From assembly GCA_035610835.1 (NCBI GenBank), contig CM069449.1:60970292-61034291 (forward strand): a stretch of DNA of 64,000 bases. The letters run 5' to 3'. The stretch's first letter is position 1; the number at the start of each line of letters is the position of its first letter. Under the pieces are notes generated by a model. That model made no database searches. It had not been told where the DNA came from and worked only from the letters and a program-made list of their open reading frames with translations. Source of the stretch: Ophiura sarsii (Eukaryota; Echinodermata; Ophiuroidea; Amphilepidida; Ophiuridae). The translations under genes and the position numbers were made by a program. This document shows, piece after piece, positions 12,203 to 25,370 of this stretch.

Positions 12203-13188
12203 TAATCGAACATGCTTTACTCGGTTATAATCGGTGCTGGACTAGTTTGTGCATCAGCCTTAACAAACTAGTCATGCATGCACATGAACAGATCGTATGA
12301 CTTCTTGTGACATCTATAGAACAGCAACTGTTCTGAGCTCTGATGAAATTTCACTTTTAAGCGGAACTGCGTAATACAAATTTCCAAAATATAATAGAAA
12401 AGGACAAAGGTGCAACACCAACCTCCATAGGCCAATAAATTAAATCAAAACATAGCCAAAAAAAAACTGCGTGGTTGAGTAAGTGCAACATTAGGCACCG
12501 TTGTAACTCTAGGAAAGTATGCCGACTATTGAAACATGTTGCGGTTTTATTAGTAGAATGTTTTCTCTCTGGCAGGGCTATAGCGGTAGTTATGCGGTAC
12601 AATGGAATATGGGTAATAATTCCCGAAGTTATCTGATAGATGTACAATTATAACTATAGTCTCGATATCTTAGTTCCTTGTGAAGGTTAATCCTCGCATG
12701 TGACACTAATACTGTAGTATACTGTAATTTATGTTCTCGATACTGTATTATTTTGTTGCTTCTATTTTTTTTTAATATTCGAAGATACAAACTGTTTGTT
12801 TCGTGGCCTTAGTGCAAAGACATATTTATTCCTATCATCTTTAAGCGGAAGTCAGCGCTGTAGAGATTGTTTTTCTTGCATCAATTACATGCATATATTC
12901 TGTGATTGATATGCGGGTAAGACTTGACCATAGCCAATTTTCTTTGGATAATTCAATGGCAGGTAGATAACATGAGTGCTTGAAACCTTATATCCATGAT
13001 ATGATATGAGACCAACGTGTTACTTGAAAAAAGACGTCAAGATATCTTGTCTGTAGCGAAGGTTTATAATTGCAAAACCGAATATTTGAGTTACGTTAAT
13101 CAAGTAGCCCTGTCATAGCTTACACAGATTACTGCCCTTTTTGCTCGTTTGTATTAGTTTGACTGACAGTGTAGGCAGAGTTAAGTGA

Positions 13189-13385
13189 AACACTTTCCAC
13201 GTAGCTATTAACTTCACCATACAAAACATATTTAAAAATAAAACTTTTCCAACTTCCAAGAATTACGAAACCAATACTGGACATGTTTGTATTTATTTTG
13301 AATGCATCTCTCATTTTCATTCCAAAAAAAGTGATGATAAATTCAATAATTTTGACATTTTGTATTGCCGCGTGGACATTTTAAA
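13189..13385. mobile_element. AACACTTTCCACG MITE, copy A
   Basis: Left end AACACTTTCCACGTAGCTAT and right end TGCCGCGTGGACATTTT match the family copy at 21151-21393. The interior shares GACATGTTTGTA and TTGACATTT-type blocks. The right TIR is degraded. Confidence 0.65.
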
Positions 13386-13389
13386 CATG

Positions 13390-16300
13390 CATCGTCCCAA
13401 GGAACTGGGACCAACAACTGGAAAGAAATATAGGCAAAATAGCTGCTTCATATACAACATGTACACGACATATCAATTTATCATTATACGGAAATGACTA
13501 TATTTTGATTTCTCAGAACAAGGGATGGGCAAATTGATTGATGGGCAGGATTGCTTCACAACAATGCGCATTGCTTATTATTAATGTTGGTACGATGCAT
13601 GTATAAAACAAAGCTTAGAACGATGCATGTATAACACGTAGCTTAAATCAATCGGAGCTAAGACTGACAATTGATATCCAATAATTGTTTTATTTCATAG
13701 AACAGTAATTACACCAAGCTAAAGACACCCGAATTTTTGTTTAGAATCACATAATTAAATAATACAGCAATGATGATAATTAATAGATTGGCAAGTTATT
13801 ACAAGACGAGCATGTACTGTTATGCCGCCCTCTGGGTATATAATACTCGAAGACCTGAGCGTAAAAAGTTACCGAGTCTAATGTTGCTCTTTGAGTAAGT
13901 AGCATCTTGATATGAGACAATGCTCTCATTAAAAATGGATAATTGAGTTCGGGGAAATTATCTCCTTTTATGCCTGATAGTTTTACTTTTCCCCCTCAAA
14001 TTGCAAACAGTAAACTCCCTGTTTAACCTCAACATAGAACATTTCATAGAACACGTTTCAATGTTTCAACACCTGTTATTGAAATCAAAACATTACCCCA
14101 TATCGCTTACAAGATGTGCGTAACAGGTATAATTTCATAAAAAAACACCTATTCTGAAAACGATTTGTATATCCCACTCTGATATTGTTAAGCATTAATT
14201 GAAATATCGAGTTATCGATCTACTCTTATCTTGTAAAGAGAATATTGTATTAACATTTTGTTGATAGGTAACACAGGCTTCAACACTTGGCATTACACTA
14301 TTTAAAAAGGCAAAAATGACAAGAATCGCCCAATGGTATTTTAGCCGTTGCCATGGACACGAAGATTATATTGTAAACATTAATTCCATATGTGCTTAAT
14401 TCTATCAAATATGAAAGTATAAAGAAATTATACTTTTAACAATCCCTTTTAACAGTCCATTTATCTTAAGATTTGTATCAGTTATTCAATTAACCGAATG
14501 TATCGATAATCCAGACACCAGCATTTACATTTTATAATAACTATACGCGCTGAGTTTAGAATAACGGATCAATCACAGTTGTGTTATTGTTTCAAAAATA
14601 AGTAAACTATTTATCCGTAAATATCACACCGTGATCGAGAGTGGTCAGAACAAACCAAGACAATTGTAGATATTACATGAACATGAATAGTTGACATTAC
14701 GAGAAATGCCAGAGCATAGAAAAACGTCATCGTGCATCATTAAAATGTGTCCCACACATCAATTTCAATTTCAATTTTGATATTTTCTGAAGATGTACAG
14801 TCCGAATGGAAACGAATAACAACAAAAGACTTTGTGCGTCTTCACCGATGAAAACTGTATGGCCTATATCATTACCAACAATGAATGTAAACATAAACAT
14901 TAGAACATGTAGACTCGTCCGATATTTAAAAAAGAAAGAAAAAAGAACACAACGTGACTGTTACTCAAAAATTGACTTACTTACTATTTGCACTGAGATC
15001 TACAATAATGCAACAGTTCAACCTTTTTAAGATAACAGAGGATGTTTTTCTTTCTCATAATGTGTTTACCTTTTGACAAACTACACACGAAAATAATATA
15101 TTTTAGATCGAATTATGCGGTGCAATGAGAGCGGATATGAGCCTATTGTTTTGGAAGCAATTAACACACCTCGGATTAAAACTACATTTATCTTCTTTAT
15201 TATAGGTTGAATAACAAGCGATTTTCTCAAAAACAATTGAATTCAAAAATGCATTAATTCCATTGAGATTTATATATAAACTTAGTGCACTTCCGAAGCA
15301 GACAATGGTAGTTTTGTTCTACTATATATTCTTGCAAATGTTAATGGAAAACCACTTAGCTCTATGGTTACAGTATCAGCCTTATTGTTGTGTTTGTTAA
15401 ACACCGGAAAGATTAAAGTATAATTGTTTTTAAAAACCCAACCGTAATTGATTTGAATGGGATACTTATGTTTCAATGGCGTTTACAATCAAACTTAGTT
15501 TTCAATAGCCTGCAGTACGATGCGTAAACCAAGACAGCTGGGTCAACTATCTTTTAGCAACATTTTAGCTACATCGCCCTCTGTTGTCATAATTGACCAG
15601 ATTATGTGCTATCTGTGCAATAACTGTCACGCCGCCAGTTGACGATATTATGTTCCTTTGGCCGACAACGAAGATTTTTTGAGCAAAACCAGCATGCTTC
15701 ATTTTCATCATATGAACACCGTTTTCTGTCATCAGTGTTAATTGGTTCCGATCGGTATGACAAGCAGTGAAAGGCTAGTTATGTTGTTAAACGAGGATTT
15801 TTGCTACTGAAAGTATTATAATATAATTATGTCGCTTCAATTCCATCGCGGTACCAAATTGAAAATACAATTAAGACCAATTTTTAAGGCCCCTCAATAT
15901 AAAACACACGCTGACAGGTTTGGCCACATAACTCACAATACCATAATATTGTTAATTTTACTGGACGCACTGTGTAAGTCACTGTTATTACATACCGCGT
16001 GTTTTCACGTATTTTAATATTTTAGTATTTAAAAATACTGTGCTTGACATTAATAATGTTCGTATTAAGGATTATATCAATCTGATATTAAAAAGAATCA
16101 TTGCAAAGAACCGATTTTCTCTTCCCTACTTATTTATTCAGCTCGTTATACTACGAACTACTACAGTTCGTCTCTATTGTGCAAATGGATACCTATAGTC
16201 TGGTACCAACATACTTCTACAAGTCTTTTCTATCAAAATATTTTGATACTGCGAAATATTTAACAGGGGATATACCGTTTTGAAAAGGTTTCGAAAACTG

Positions 16301-16700
16301 TTGAGACACCTATACATGTGTGTGGCCAATTCATGCTTGCCTATACCATGTATTACAAGGTGGAAGTCAGACGACATCCAGGTCGCAACACATGTTGTGC
16401 ACCTGTTTTTCTTTGATAAAACCTTTAATTTGTCGCTCTGTAGTTTTACGCTTAGCATTTGATAGGCTGCGGGCCCGGCTGAAGAACACAAAATTAAAAT
16501 TAAACTACCTGCTGATCTTCACCATGACTATCTGTGTCATCTCTCCGTTCGCGATATGATTGGAATCATATTATTTACATAGGGGTAAAATGACAGGCTT
16601 GAAGCTTAGTGCCACGTCTTGAATGCTAAATGACCGTATCTCCCGTCTGTTAATGGACATAGCTTACGAAAAGTAAATATACCGTTGTAAATACGGCTAT
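13390..16700. other. Non-coding stretch without recognised elements
   Basis: AT-rich sequence with only short frames (up to 105 codons), none with recognisable motifs and several overlapping on opposite strands at 16100-16560. I see no splice-supported exon, RNA gene or clear repeat. Confidence 0.5.
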
Positions 16701-16703
16701 TAG

Positions 16704-16925
16704 TTATTTCACACCACCTGTGTCTTGCCAGCGTGCTTGCTACAATTTCCACCGCTATCCCAAGCATGGCTCAATGTTCTAACATTGGATCATTTTCTGG
16801 GTGTAACTAGAAACCCAATGTCTTACCTTTGAAAGTTAAATTCAAACTTTTAACATCAATTTGTTATAGAAACTAGTGCTATTTCATATTTTTTAAGATC
16901 AAAAGTTCAAATTTCGAGAAAATCC
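16704..16925. repeat. Interspersed repeat family B, copy 1
   Basis: Begins near TTATTTCACACCACCTGTGT, continues with ATTTCCACCGCTATCC and ends near GTTCAAATTTCGA. It aligns with 34764-34985. Class unknown; no TIR found. Confidence 0.75.
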
Positions 16926-17196
16926 ACCACCAAGGGCGTCACAAAACTGACCACTTCCGGTCAATTTCCCGGCAAATCAACAATAGCCGATCAGTAGCTT
17001 TGAGAAAGCTGGTCGTTGACCAGCGAAATTGTCAGCTTGGAAACAAAACGTAAGTTTTTAAATCTATCTGATATTGGTCTTGCCAAAAAACTTTACTACT
17101 TCATAAAACCATTGAATTAGGGACTGCCTTTTAAACACCTTTGTGTTTCAAGCATCAATATGTGTACCGTATAAGTTGATACCTGTGTTCAAATTA

Positions 17197-17345
17197 GGGG
17201 TTCAATAAAGTTTCGGAGTTGTTTATCTTGAATCGACAACGGTAAGACGGGTTTATTTTGCGAGGGCAAGCTGCCCGAGCAAAAAAAACCCCGTCTTACC
17301 GTTGTCGATTCAAGATAAACAACGATGAAGACCTTGTTGAACCCC
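17197..17345. repeat. 149-bp inverted repeat with strong ~44-bp core arms
   Basis: Core arm 17218-17261 (GTTGTTTATCTTGAATCGAC...) pairs with 17278-17323 almost perfectly. Outer parts GGGGTTCAA (17197) and TTGAACCCC (ending 17345) also pair, with a poorly paired 12-bp segment between. The apex is a CGAGGGCA-AG-CTGCCCGAG hairpin. No ORF; probably a foldback element. Confidence 0.85.
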
Positions 17346-17349
17346 GTTC

Positions 17350-19375
17350 AACAACGACCAAATATATTTACATCATTTATATGTGAATAGCGTTTTGGAA
17401 AATTGATGAAAACAAGTAAAACACGTGGTTTAATAGGCTTAATTTGACATTAAAAAATAGCTGCTCCTTAAAAATGTTTACGTTTTATTATAATTAGGCC
17501 CTTATTTATACATCGTCCGTTCCCTGTAAATGGGCGAGGGAACTTCTGAATGGGATGGGTTACTTAAGTAATTGTGGAATTTAAAATATTTTGTAAATAG
17601 CATTTTATTCACACACCACCTTTAACATTAAGAGAAAAATTAAATCAAGAATGCGTTTAATTTACATAACACATTTTGATAGATATATGTTTACAGAATA
17701 TTTGTATCAAATGGCGATTCTCTTGTGCTGGGTAGCGACCGTTTCGGCTAAAATTGTGGCTTTAGGAATGGTCCGTGACATATGGCCCTCGCCAAAAATA
17801 TTTTCCTCAGGGATATAGCTACATTTTGGTATATAAAGCTGTTAGCTAACTTAAGGATCGCATGGCGAAATGCATTAATTCCCCGAAAAAACGGGCGAAA
17901 GAATGAACACATTTTGCGAACATTTGTTGTTTGTTTACAATTTTGCATCGATGCATGGATTCCAAATACGGTTCGCCATCCTATTAATTTGCATATGAAT
18001 AGTGGGTTTATCTCAAATCAACAACGCTTTGTTACTGTACTTAAGGTATGGGGGAGTTTTTGAACAAAAGTTCATCAATTTCCAGTCTCAAGGGAGAGCG
18101 TTACGAATGACATAGTAATCGATCAGGACACTACTATTACCAGGGATATTGTGCTTACAATTACTATAATGAAACCGGCTTAAATACACCTTCATCAAGA
18201 AATTGTTGTTGTTAAATTGGATTAAGGTATTATTCCAAATAATCTCATTGCCCGCATCTTTAATCTCATACTTATGATGCACTCTCTTTGTCTTAAACCT
18301 ATTCTTAACGACATTATCATAAAAACATGACATCTTGTTAACAATATCATACAATTAATATTAACGTTTTTACACGGACAAGTACATTAAAAATGTAATT
18401 ATCCATGCCAATGTATTGCCTTGTAAATTGCATTATTATTCCATGTTGACCGTCTTAACCTAAAATTGCTGTTTTTCTTGACGGCTTCATTCCTGTTCCC
18501 AAGAAATCTGGTAAACATGGTGTTGATCTTAACGACAACATGATCAGGTATGTGAATAGCAGTTGCTTTAAAGGTGAGTTGAGACGCCAACAGGGTTTTT
18601 ACAATCAGGTTCCTATTATACTCTCATTTTACATGCGCGGATCAAACTTTCAACCTTTTGCATTTTATTATCTCATTTTCTTTCTATATTAATAAAAAGT
18701 AGACAAATTAGTATCACAATTTCACCAATTAAGGTAACGTGTATAACTTTAAATATGAAGAAACATTGTTTCCTTCTTTTCAGTTAAAATCTCTCCAGTT
18801 CTTGGATCCAGTGTGTTGGGACATTCTCTACGTGATCTCTCAAATTTTCATTTCCATTAGAATAAAGCGCTTAACATACTAAACTACGAACTTACTCATT
18901 GCACTTTCACAAATGTGTAGTAATTCTCCCGCACAATAGCATGACGCAGCGAACGCTTGCGCTCAGCGTTGGAGCGTGGTGGCGTATGCTGAGCCCTTAC
19001 GATACATACGACGTTATAAGGAAACTATACCTTTCACACGTTCGTGTTCTTTTGTTATTCCCCAACTCTCCCAGATATGGCTTGTTTTACTTTTCATTTT
19101 TATATTATAATATGCAGGGTTAACTCGTAATACCGTGTTGCGAGAACACGCTGGTTTAGGAAAACTTACGTTAGCGAAACAAGTCTTTAAGAGAGCTCGT
19201 GGGAGGTACCATCCCGGGAAACCTTATGTTAGGTATTGTTAATTAACAAGCTTGGAGGCTTCTGATTCATCTGAGAGTTCTTACCTGGCATTATATATAA
19301 TCATAACGTCCACGGCCTTCTATTCCTAGAACCTGTCAATGTCAGGCCAAGACATCAAAACATGTTAGGGATTAC
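17350..19375. other. Non-coding stretch
   Basis: No exon, RNA gene or strong repeat is recognised. Short frames on both strands at 17748-18063 overlap each other and look like chance. Confidence 0.45.
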
Positions 19376-19379
19376 GTCA

Positions 19380-19879
19380 AAACTCGACCGCCAGGCAACC
19401 GCCGGTTACGGCCGGTTCCGCCCGGTTCTCACAAAACGTGTCGTCTGTTTTAATATACACACATAATGAGGTCAAATAGTTACACTCTGGTGAACACGAC
19501 CGGTTGATAGTGCCTCGTCACACGCGTGAGCAATAACATCTTGAAGTAATGGGCTCTTAAAGTCTCAGTTGACAACCAGTACAATACAGCTATTGATTTT
19601 CGCTGGGGTTGGCTTTTTCAATCTGTTTATAGCTCAATTAACTTTTTTAAATCAATACCGAAAGTCTATGAATGGGGTTTTTTATAGAACGATTATAGAG
19701 AGAGCTATTATGACCGCAAAGTAACAGATTGATAGTGTAAATTGGTCCGGTTACAGCATTAAGTCAACCGGTGGTTGTTCAGTGTTGCATGCGCGAATAT
19801 TCATATACCAGTAAAACATTTGACCTGAAAGAACCGGGCGGAACCGCCCGTAACCGGCGGTCAACGGGCGGTCGAGTTT
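19380..19879. mobile_element. 500-bp MITE with GC-rich ~55-bp TIRs
   Basis: Left end AAACTCGACCGCC...GCCGGTTACGG...TTCCGCCCGGTTCT is mirrored at the right by AGAACCGGGCGGAACCG...CCGTAACCGGC...GGCGGTCGAGTTT with a few mismatches. The TIRs are strikingly GC-rich against AT-rich surroundings. The interior has no ORF and no clear target duplication is visible. Confidence 0.8.
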
Positions 19880-20040
19880 AGGGCAGTTCCGCAATTAGAT
19901 AACCAAAATTGAAAAAAAATTGAAAAAATTGAAAATCGTCGAAATCACCCAATGTATGTATCATATCAAAGGTTATAGGTTGTAGTTACATGATCTAATT
20001 TGGAATGACCTAACATTATCGGTTTTGCTGATTTTGAAGT

Positions 20041-20794
20041 TGTTGCGGACGTACAGGGTATTTTTAGTAGAAATCACACCATATGGAAGTACAATTATTT
20101 CCATGAATGAGCTAAGGCAAGCATTACAAATGGATACAATCAATACAACAATGATCATATTCATAGTTTACTTTAAATGACCAAAATATTAATAATTATA
20201 TTTTTTTGGATTACATTTGGCACCTTCCTTTGCGGACGCACACTTCCCAAAAAGCTACTACTTTTAACTACGTCGTGTAATACCTTGGCAATGTTGGAAA
20301 CCAATGTAGTTAATATTTTTGTAAAGCCGATAATTTATACTTAATGTTTAAAACTTAATTTGTTCTGTATCTGTCTACATTGTTATTACGTAGTCTCTGG
20401 AAGTGTTGCGGACGTACATCTGTGAATTATTTCACAGATGTACGTCCGCAACACTAAATCGTACGTCCGCAACGATAAACATTGGTCAATTTTAACTAAA
20501 AGATAAAGTTTTCTGTTTGTTTTCTCTAGATTGGTCCCTCTTACAGACCTGAACACTTCCGAGAAATTTTGATAGTAATACACATAATTATACTGAAAAA
20601 ATTACTTTCTCTGAATACGACAGGGACGAAGGGTTTTCACACCATATCTCATTAACCGAAAATGGTACAGGAAAGGAATTTTCAGGTTTTATACTTGTTC
20701 TAGAGATACTTAAAAGCCAGGTGTTAAAAATCGAGCAACTGGCATAGTTTAGATTTTGCAAGCCCTCAAAGTGTCTAGAATGTGCGTCCGCAAC
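20041..20794. mobile_element. Nested small elements sharing the TIR core TTGCGGACGyAC
   Basis: The core occurs forward at 20041 (TGTTGCGGACGTAC), 20229 (TTTGCGGACGCAC) and 20405, and reversed at 20441-20453, 20461-20473 and 20782-20794. The pair 20229/20782 could bound a ~565-bp element. The pair 20402-20426/20431-20455 is a perfect 25-bp hairpin with a 4-base loop. The exact nesting is not resolvable by eye. Confidence 0.6.
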
Positions 20795-21150
20795 TACGGA
20801 ACTGCACACTATGATTTAAAATTTGCTAATCCATAGATATCCACTATTATTGCATGCACCTGTATTAATGAACATGCAAGGTTACAGTTAACGAGCTGTA
20901 CCTATAGATACATTGTAGAATGATATCATTAATGGCCATCGATATCCCTTAGGAACATAGGACTTAAAAGTTACATCCTTCACGCAATAATCTCTCAAGG
21001 TCAATACTCGTATAATACACCGCTTGCATCAAAACATCTTCAATTTAACGTCTCTTGAGGCTCTTTGAAGTCAGATCCAATCCACTATTTTCTTTAAAAA
21101 GTCAATTAATATCGATGACAATATAGCCATCGTACTTTATTGTTTATTTT

Positions 21151-21393
21151 AACACTTTCCACGCGGCTATTAATTTTACTATTACAAAACAGAATTTTCC
21201 GAAACCTTTTCGTAATTTTCAGAGTATATTTAAAGGATTACTGAACCAATAATAGGCATGTTTGTACTTAATTCAATGCATTTCTCATGGTGATTCCAAA
21301 TATAGTAATATAATTCAATAATGTTGACATTTATTAAACATTTTGTGAAATTTCGGAATGTCGTCTGCAGCCGCCTGCCGCGTGGAAAGTGTT
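21151..21393. mobile_element. AACACTTTCCACG MITE, copy B
   Basis: Left TIR AACACTTTCCACGCGGC is matched at the right by GCCGCGTGGAAAGTGTT. A 243-bp AT-rich interior has no ORF. Related to 13189-13385. Confidence 0.8.
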
Positions 21394-21818
21394 TTAAAAT
21401 ACTGATGAGAGCAATATTGGAATACAGCGATATGATAAGGAAGCATTTACTCGCAGACATCTGTATTATATTACTTTAACCCGTGTCATAGGTGTATGCC
21501 GAAACAAAATCAGTTTAGAATATCAAGCATGGCTCCAATAATGTGTATGATTAAGGGTGGGGTTGGGCTGAAGATTGAGACCCCTGTTTTAACTTTAAGT
21601 GAAAATTAAAGATTTTTTAATATTTGCTTCATTTTGTTTGTAATTGAATTAAATCAAACATTTGGTTCAGTATGGACCAGTAAGGCAAAATAAAAATAAA
21701 AACATATTTAGCATCCTGACTTTTTCCTAAGTGCAATCAGGTGTTTCCAAAATGGGAGGGAGGGATTGGGAGAGGGGGTGGGGGGCTTGATTATCATTTG
21801 GGGGGTTGCACCCATTCA

Positions 21819-21844
21819 AATAAATAAATAAATATATAAATATA

Positions 21845-21883
<39 letters not shown>

Positions 21884-22028
21884 ATAGATAAATAGATAGA
21901 TAAATAGATAAATAGAATAGATAAATAGAATAGATAAATAGATAAATAGATAAATAGATAAATAGATAAATAGATAAATAGATAAATAGATAAATAGATA
22001 ATAGATAATAGATAAATAGATAAATAAA
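21819..22028. repeat. (TAAA)n / (TAGATAAA)n microsatellite
   Basis: Pure TAAA units grade into TAGATAAA units over about 210 bp. The long minus frame of I, Y, L, F residues is an artefact of this repeat. Confidence 0.97.
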
Positions 22029-22459
22029 TGGTTTAACTAATTTTGAGACGAAATTCCAGACCATTCTTTGAAAAAAGCCTGGAAATCCGAATTCCTCTAT
22101 AGGGTGCTGACTACGGGCTGACTAATTAGGGGGGGGGGGTGCGGATTTTTTCTGGAATAGCCCAATAGCTTATCTTGTTTGACTAAGGAGAAATCTCCCA
22201 ATTGTTGTGGGGTTGTTTAATGAGTTGTGGATGTCATATATACCTAGATTGTTCTTCAGATGGTCCCCCCCCCCCCTCCATGCACACAAATCAACTTGAT
22301 TGGTTTCCTGTACTGTTTTTAGACTGCTGTGATTTGATTTGTGGGTTTCTTTTGGTTTGAATGATACATACACTTTATAAGCAAGGATTTGTGCAAATTG
22401 GTCCTGATTTAAAGTGACAAGGGAAGTTTGGATTTTCAGACAATTGTATAAAAATGTGT

Positions 22460-22985
22460 TTGGAATTCCATACTTTTTTGGCGAAAAGTATTTTGTCCTC
22501 TATAGGTGCAGCAAATGAGAGCGCCTGGAATTCCATACTTTTTTGAAGTTTGATCTGGAATTCCATACTTTTTTAAAGTTTGATCTGGAATTCCATACAC
22601 TTTTCATAGAGGGAGCCATGGAATTCCAGACTAAAAAATGAAAAAATAGTTTGTCCTCTATAGGTGCAGCAAGAAATAGCGCCTGGAATTCCATACTTTT
22701 TTGAAGTTTGATCTGGAATTCCATACTTTTTTGAAGTTTAATCTGGAATTCCAGACACTTTTCATAGAGGGAGCCATGGAATTCCAGACTAAAAAATGAA
22801 AAAATAGTTTGTCCTCTATAGGTGCAGCAAGAAAGAGCGCCTGGAATTCCATACTTTTTTGAAGTTTGATCTGGAATTCCATACTTTTTTGAAGTTTAAT
22901 CTGGAATTCCAGACACTTTTCATAGAGGGAGCCATGGAATTCCAGACTAAAAAATGAAAAAATAGTTTGTCCTCTATAGGGGGGG
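22460..22985. repeat. 158-bp tandem repeat with 31-bp subrepeats
   Basis: Units of 158 bp repeat three times; each holds several GGAATTCCATACTTTTTTGA subrepeats and one CTCTATAGGTGCAGCAA block. Minus-strand frames of VWNSR-type peptides reset every 158 bp and are not genes. TCTGGAATAGCCCAAT occurs on both sides (22153, 22996), so the array may sit inside a larger element spanning about 22130-23012. Confidence 0.92.
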
Positions 22986-23410
22986 GTTCATTATTATCTG
23001 GAATAGCCCAATGGTAAATCGTTGGCATGGCGATTTCTCATTGACGATTTCTCATCAATTAAAATATAGAACTACTGGATGTAGATGTAAATCGTTCGAA
23101 ATTCGTGACGATTTACCTTTTACCACACTCACCAATAGAACCTTTGTTGAATGTAGGCCATAGTTTTGCTTCATCAGTCTGATAAAACATGATTTTAAAA
23201 ATGTAAGAGATGAATGCTGTGCCCATAATTTTCAAGAAACACAACTAATTTGCATGCTGAACGTTCATCTCCAGAAGTTCCAATGTGTTTGGATAATATC
23301 TTTCCATTAATTAAATTAGATGAAAACACCTCAGAATTTAACAGTCTCAATCGTTTATATGTCGTGACAAAGTGACAAATGTCGATCTATACACAAAAAC
23401 AAATAGTGAA

Positions 23411-23665
23411 CCATGGAGCAAAACTATCAAACGAAGACGCCTAAATTGGCTGGGACATTTAGGCTATATAGATTGCCACAAGAAACTCCAGCACGCAAAG
23501 CTTTAAAGAATACAACCGAGACACAAAAAGACCAGTCGGACGTCCAAAGCCTACCTGGGTTGCAAATTTGCAAACATAAACAAAGAAATTAACCCGGAAC
23601 TCTTGACACAGACCAATGATCGTATGACCTGGAGAGCAATAGTTGCGCGCGCAATGGCAACATAG
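23411..23665 (+). pseudogene. Relic of a non-LTR retrotransposon C-terminus with GAT-repeat tail
   Basis: Three forward frames together read a typical end of a LINE polymerase ORF: TIKRRRLNWLGH, then NRDTKRPVGRPKPTW, then NDRMTWRAIVARAMAT and a stop at 23663-23665. The RRL-WLGH and GRP..TW motifs are common at the C-terminus of RTE/CR1-type reverse transcriptases. The pieces sit in different frames, so the copy is frameshifted and dead. A (GAT)n run at 23681-23700 fits a LINE 3' microsatellite tail. The rest of the element is missing upstream. Confidence 0.75.
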
Positions 23666-23916
23666 CCGGAAAGCGTAGACGATGATGATGATGATGATGA
23701 ATCGTTTATATTTTGTGTCGGTAATTGCCGGTAGACATATGCCATCATCTGCCAATATCTGGCAAGATACATCATGCTTTACAGTTACACCACTCAGATA
23801 TATTCAACAATAAAATCGTTCGACCGTTTCCCTGAACAGTCACCGTTCCCCTTCACATTACACACGATTATAAATCATCCTATGTCAAATCTCAAACATG
23901 TCAAAGGAATTGATAC

Positions 23917-24573
23917 TTAAGGGGGGACTTAAGGAAGTTTTTTGTTGAATTTTGTTAGTGCTGTAATTATTGAACCATGACTCAAATGTATATAAAAGTA
24001 TACATTTTTGGAAAGGAAATGGATCAGAGAATCCAAATTTGGCATCAATTTTGACCAAAAATGTTGATTTTTTGAGAAAATCACAAAAAATCACTTTTTT
24101 GACCCAATTTTTTTGAACAAAGCTAACAAACATAATTTTGAGTTTAAAATGCCCAAATCACTTGATGATGATGTTAAGACACTACTGGAGGGACGATTTT
24201 TTTTTTAATAATCTAATCCAATATTTTTTGAAATTTTGACAAAAAAGTGTAAAAAAAAAATTAAAAATCCATTTTTCACGTTTTTTGGCACTTTTTGGTC
24301 AAAATTTTCAAAAATATTAGATTAGATTATTAAAAAAAAAAATCGTCCCTTCATTAGTGTCTTAACATCATTATAAAGTGATTTGGCCATTTTTTACTCA
24401 AAATTATTTTTTGTTAGCTTTGTTCAAACAAATTTGGGTCAAATTTGGATTCTATGATCCATTTCCTTTCCAAAAATGTATACTTTTATATACATTTGAT
24501 TAATAGTTCAATAATTACAGCACTCACAAAATTCAAAAAATCAAATCAAAAACTTCCTTAAGTCCCCCCTTAA
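23917..24573. mobile_element. 657-bp foldback element flanked by TTAA
   Basis: Both ends are perfect: TTAAGGGGGGACTTAAGGAA and TTCCTTAAGTCCCCCCTTAA. The arms remain alignable nearly to the centre at about 24245, including AAAGGAAATGGATCA against TGATCCATTTCCTTT. Virtually all the element is one imperfect hairpin with no coding capacity. Confidence 0.88.
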
Positions 24574-24575
24574 TA

Positions 24576-25370
24576 CACCTGGAAAAAAAGTATCGCACCG
24601 CTGGTTGAAAAGTGCAAATGTGGCCTCGAATTTTGCCACCATGTGGTGTGATATTAAGGATCATTTGTTTGCGTAAGCTGTCCAGCAAAATGTTATGCAA
24701 TAAAAGGGCCACATATGAGTTTGTGACGTAATCGATGTAATGTTTTTCAAGGCCAAGGGGAAAATGCATGAACCTGCAAGTTTGGGTATAACGCGATAAA
24801 TTTCAAAAGTTGCCCGATTGTCCTCAAACATGAAAAACTCCCTTTTTCGTACACCCAACGGTTATGGGGTCAAAGGTCAAAATAGGTCAAATTTTAAATA
24901 AGTTCAAATGACTAAAGCAATATTGCGGAAGTGTTGACCTAGGTCAAATAAACAAAAGAAATCAACGGTGACCTCTTCGTATATGCTGAATTTGTGAGCA
25001 ACAAAAGAAATGGCATGTTTGGACTCATTCACTGCATAGCCTATAACGTCTAAATGGAACATATCTTGCGCCAAATACAGAACTAATATAATGACTATTT
25101 TAAGTTTTTAAAGTCTATTCAATATCGCGTTACGATACCCAAACTTGTTTCATGCATGCTTTTGGACAAAAACACGCATTTCCCCTTGGCCTTGAAAAAA
25201 ATTACATCGATTACGTCACAAACTCAAATGTGGCCCTTTTATTGCATAACGTTTTGTTGGACAGCTTACGCAAACAAATGATTCTTAATGTCACACCATG
25301 GTGGCAAAATTCGAGGCCACATTTGCACTTTTCAACAAAAAAGCAGTGGTGCGGTACTTTTTTCCATGTG
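24576..25370. mobile_element. 795-bp foldback element, TA-flanked, abutting the previous one
   Basis: Left end CACCTGGAAAAAAAGTA is matched by TACTTTTTTCCATGTG at the right, with TA outside each. Arms of over 200 bp align (for example CTTGGCC and GTTTGTGACGTAATCGATGT). Near-identical short frames on opposite strands (HFPLGLEKHYIDYVTNS and its mirror) result from the palindrome. Starts 2 bp after the TTAA end of the neighbour. Confidence 0.85.

Noticed and set aside
21816..22064. 82-codon minus frame of I/Y/L/F residues
   Set aside because: Translation of the TAAA/TAGA microsatellite.
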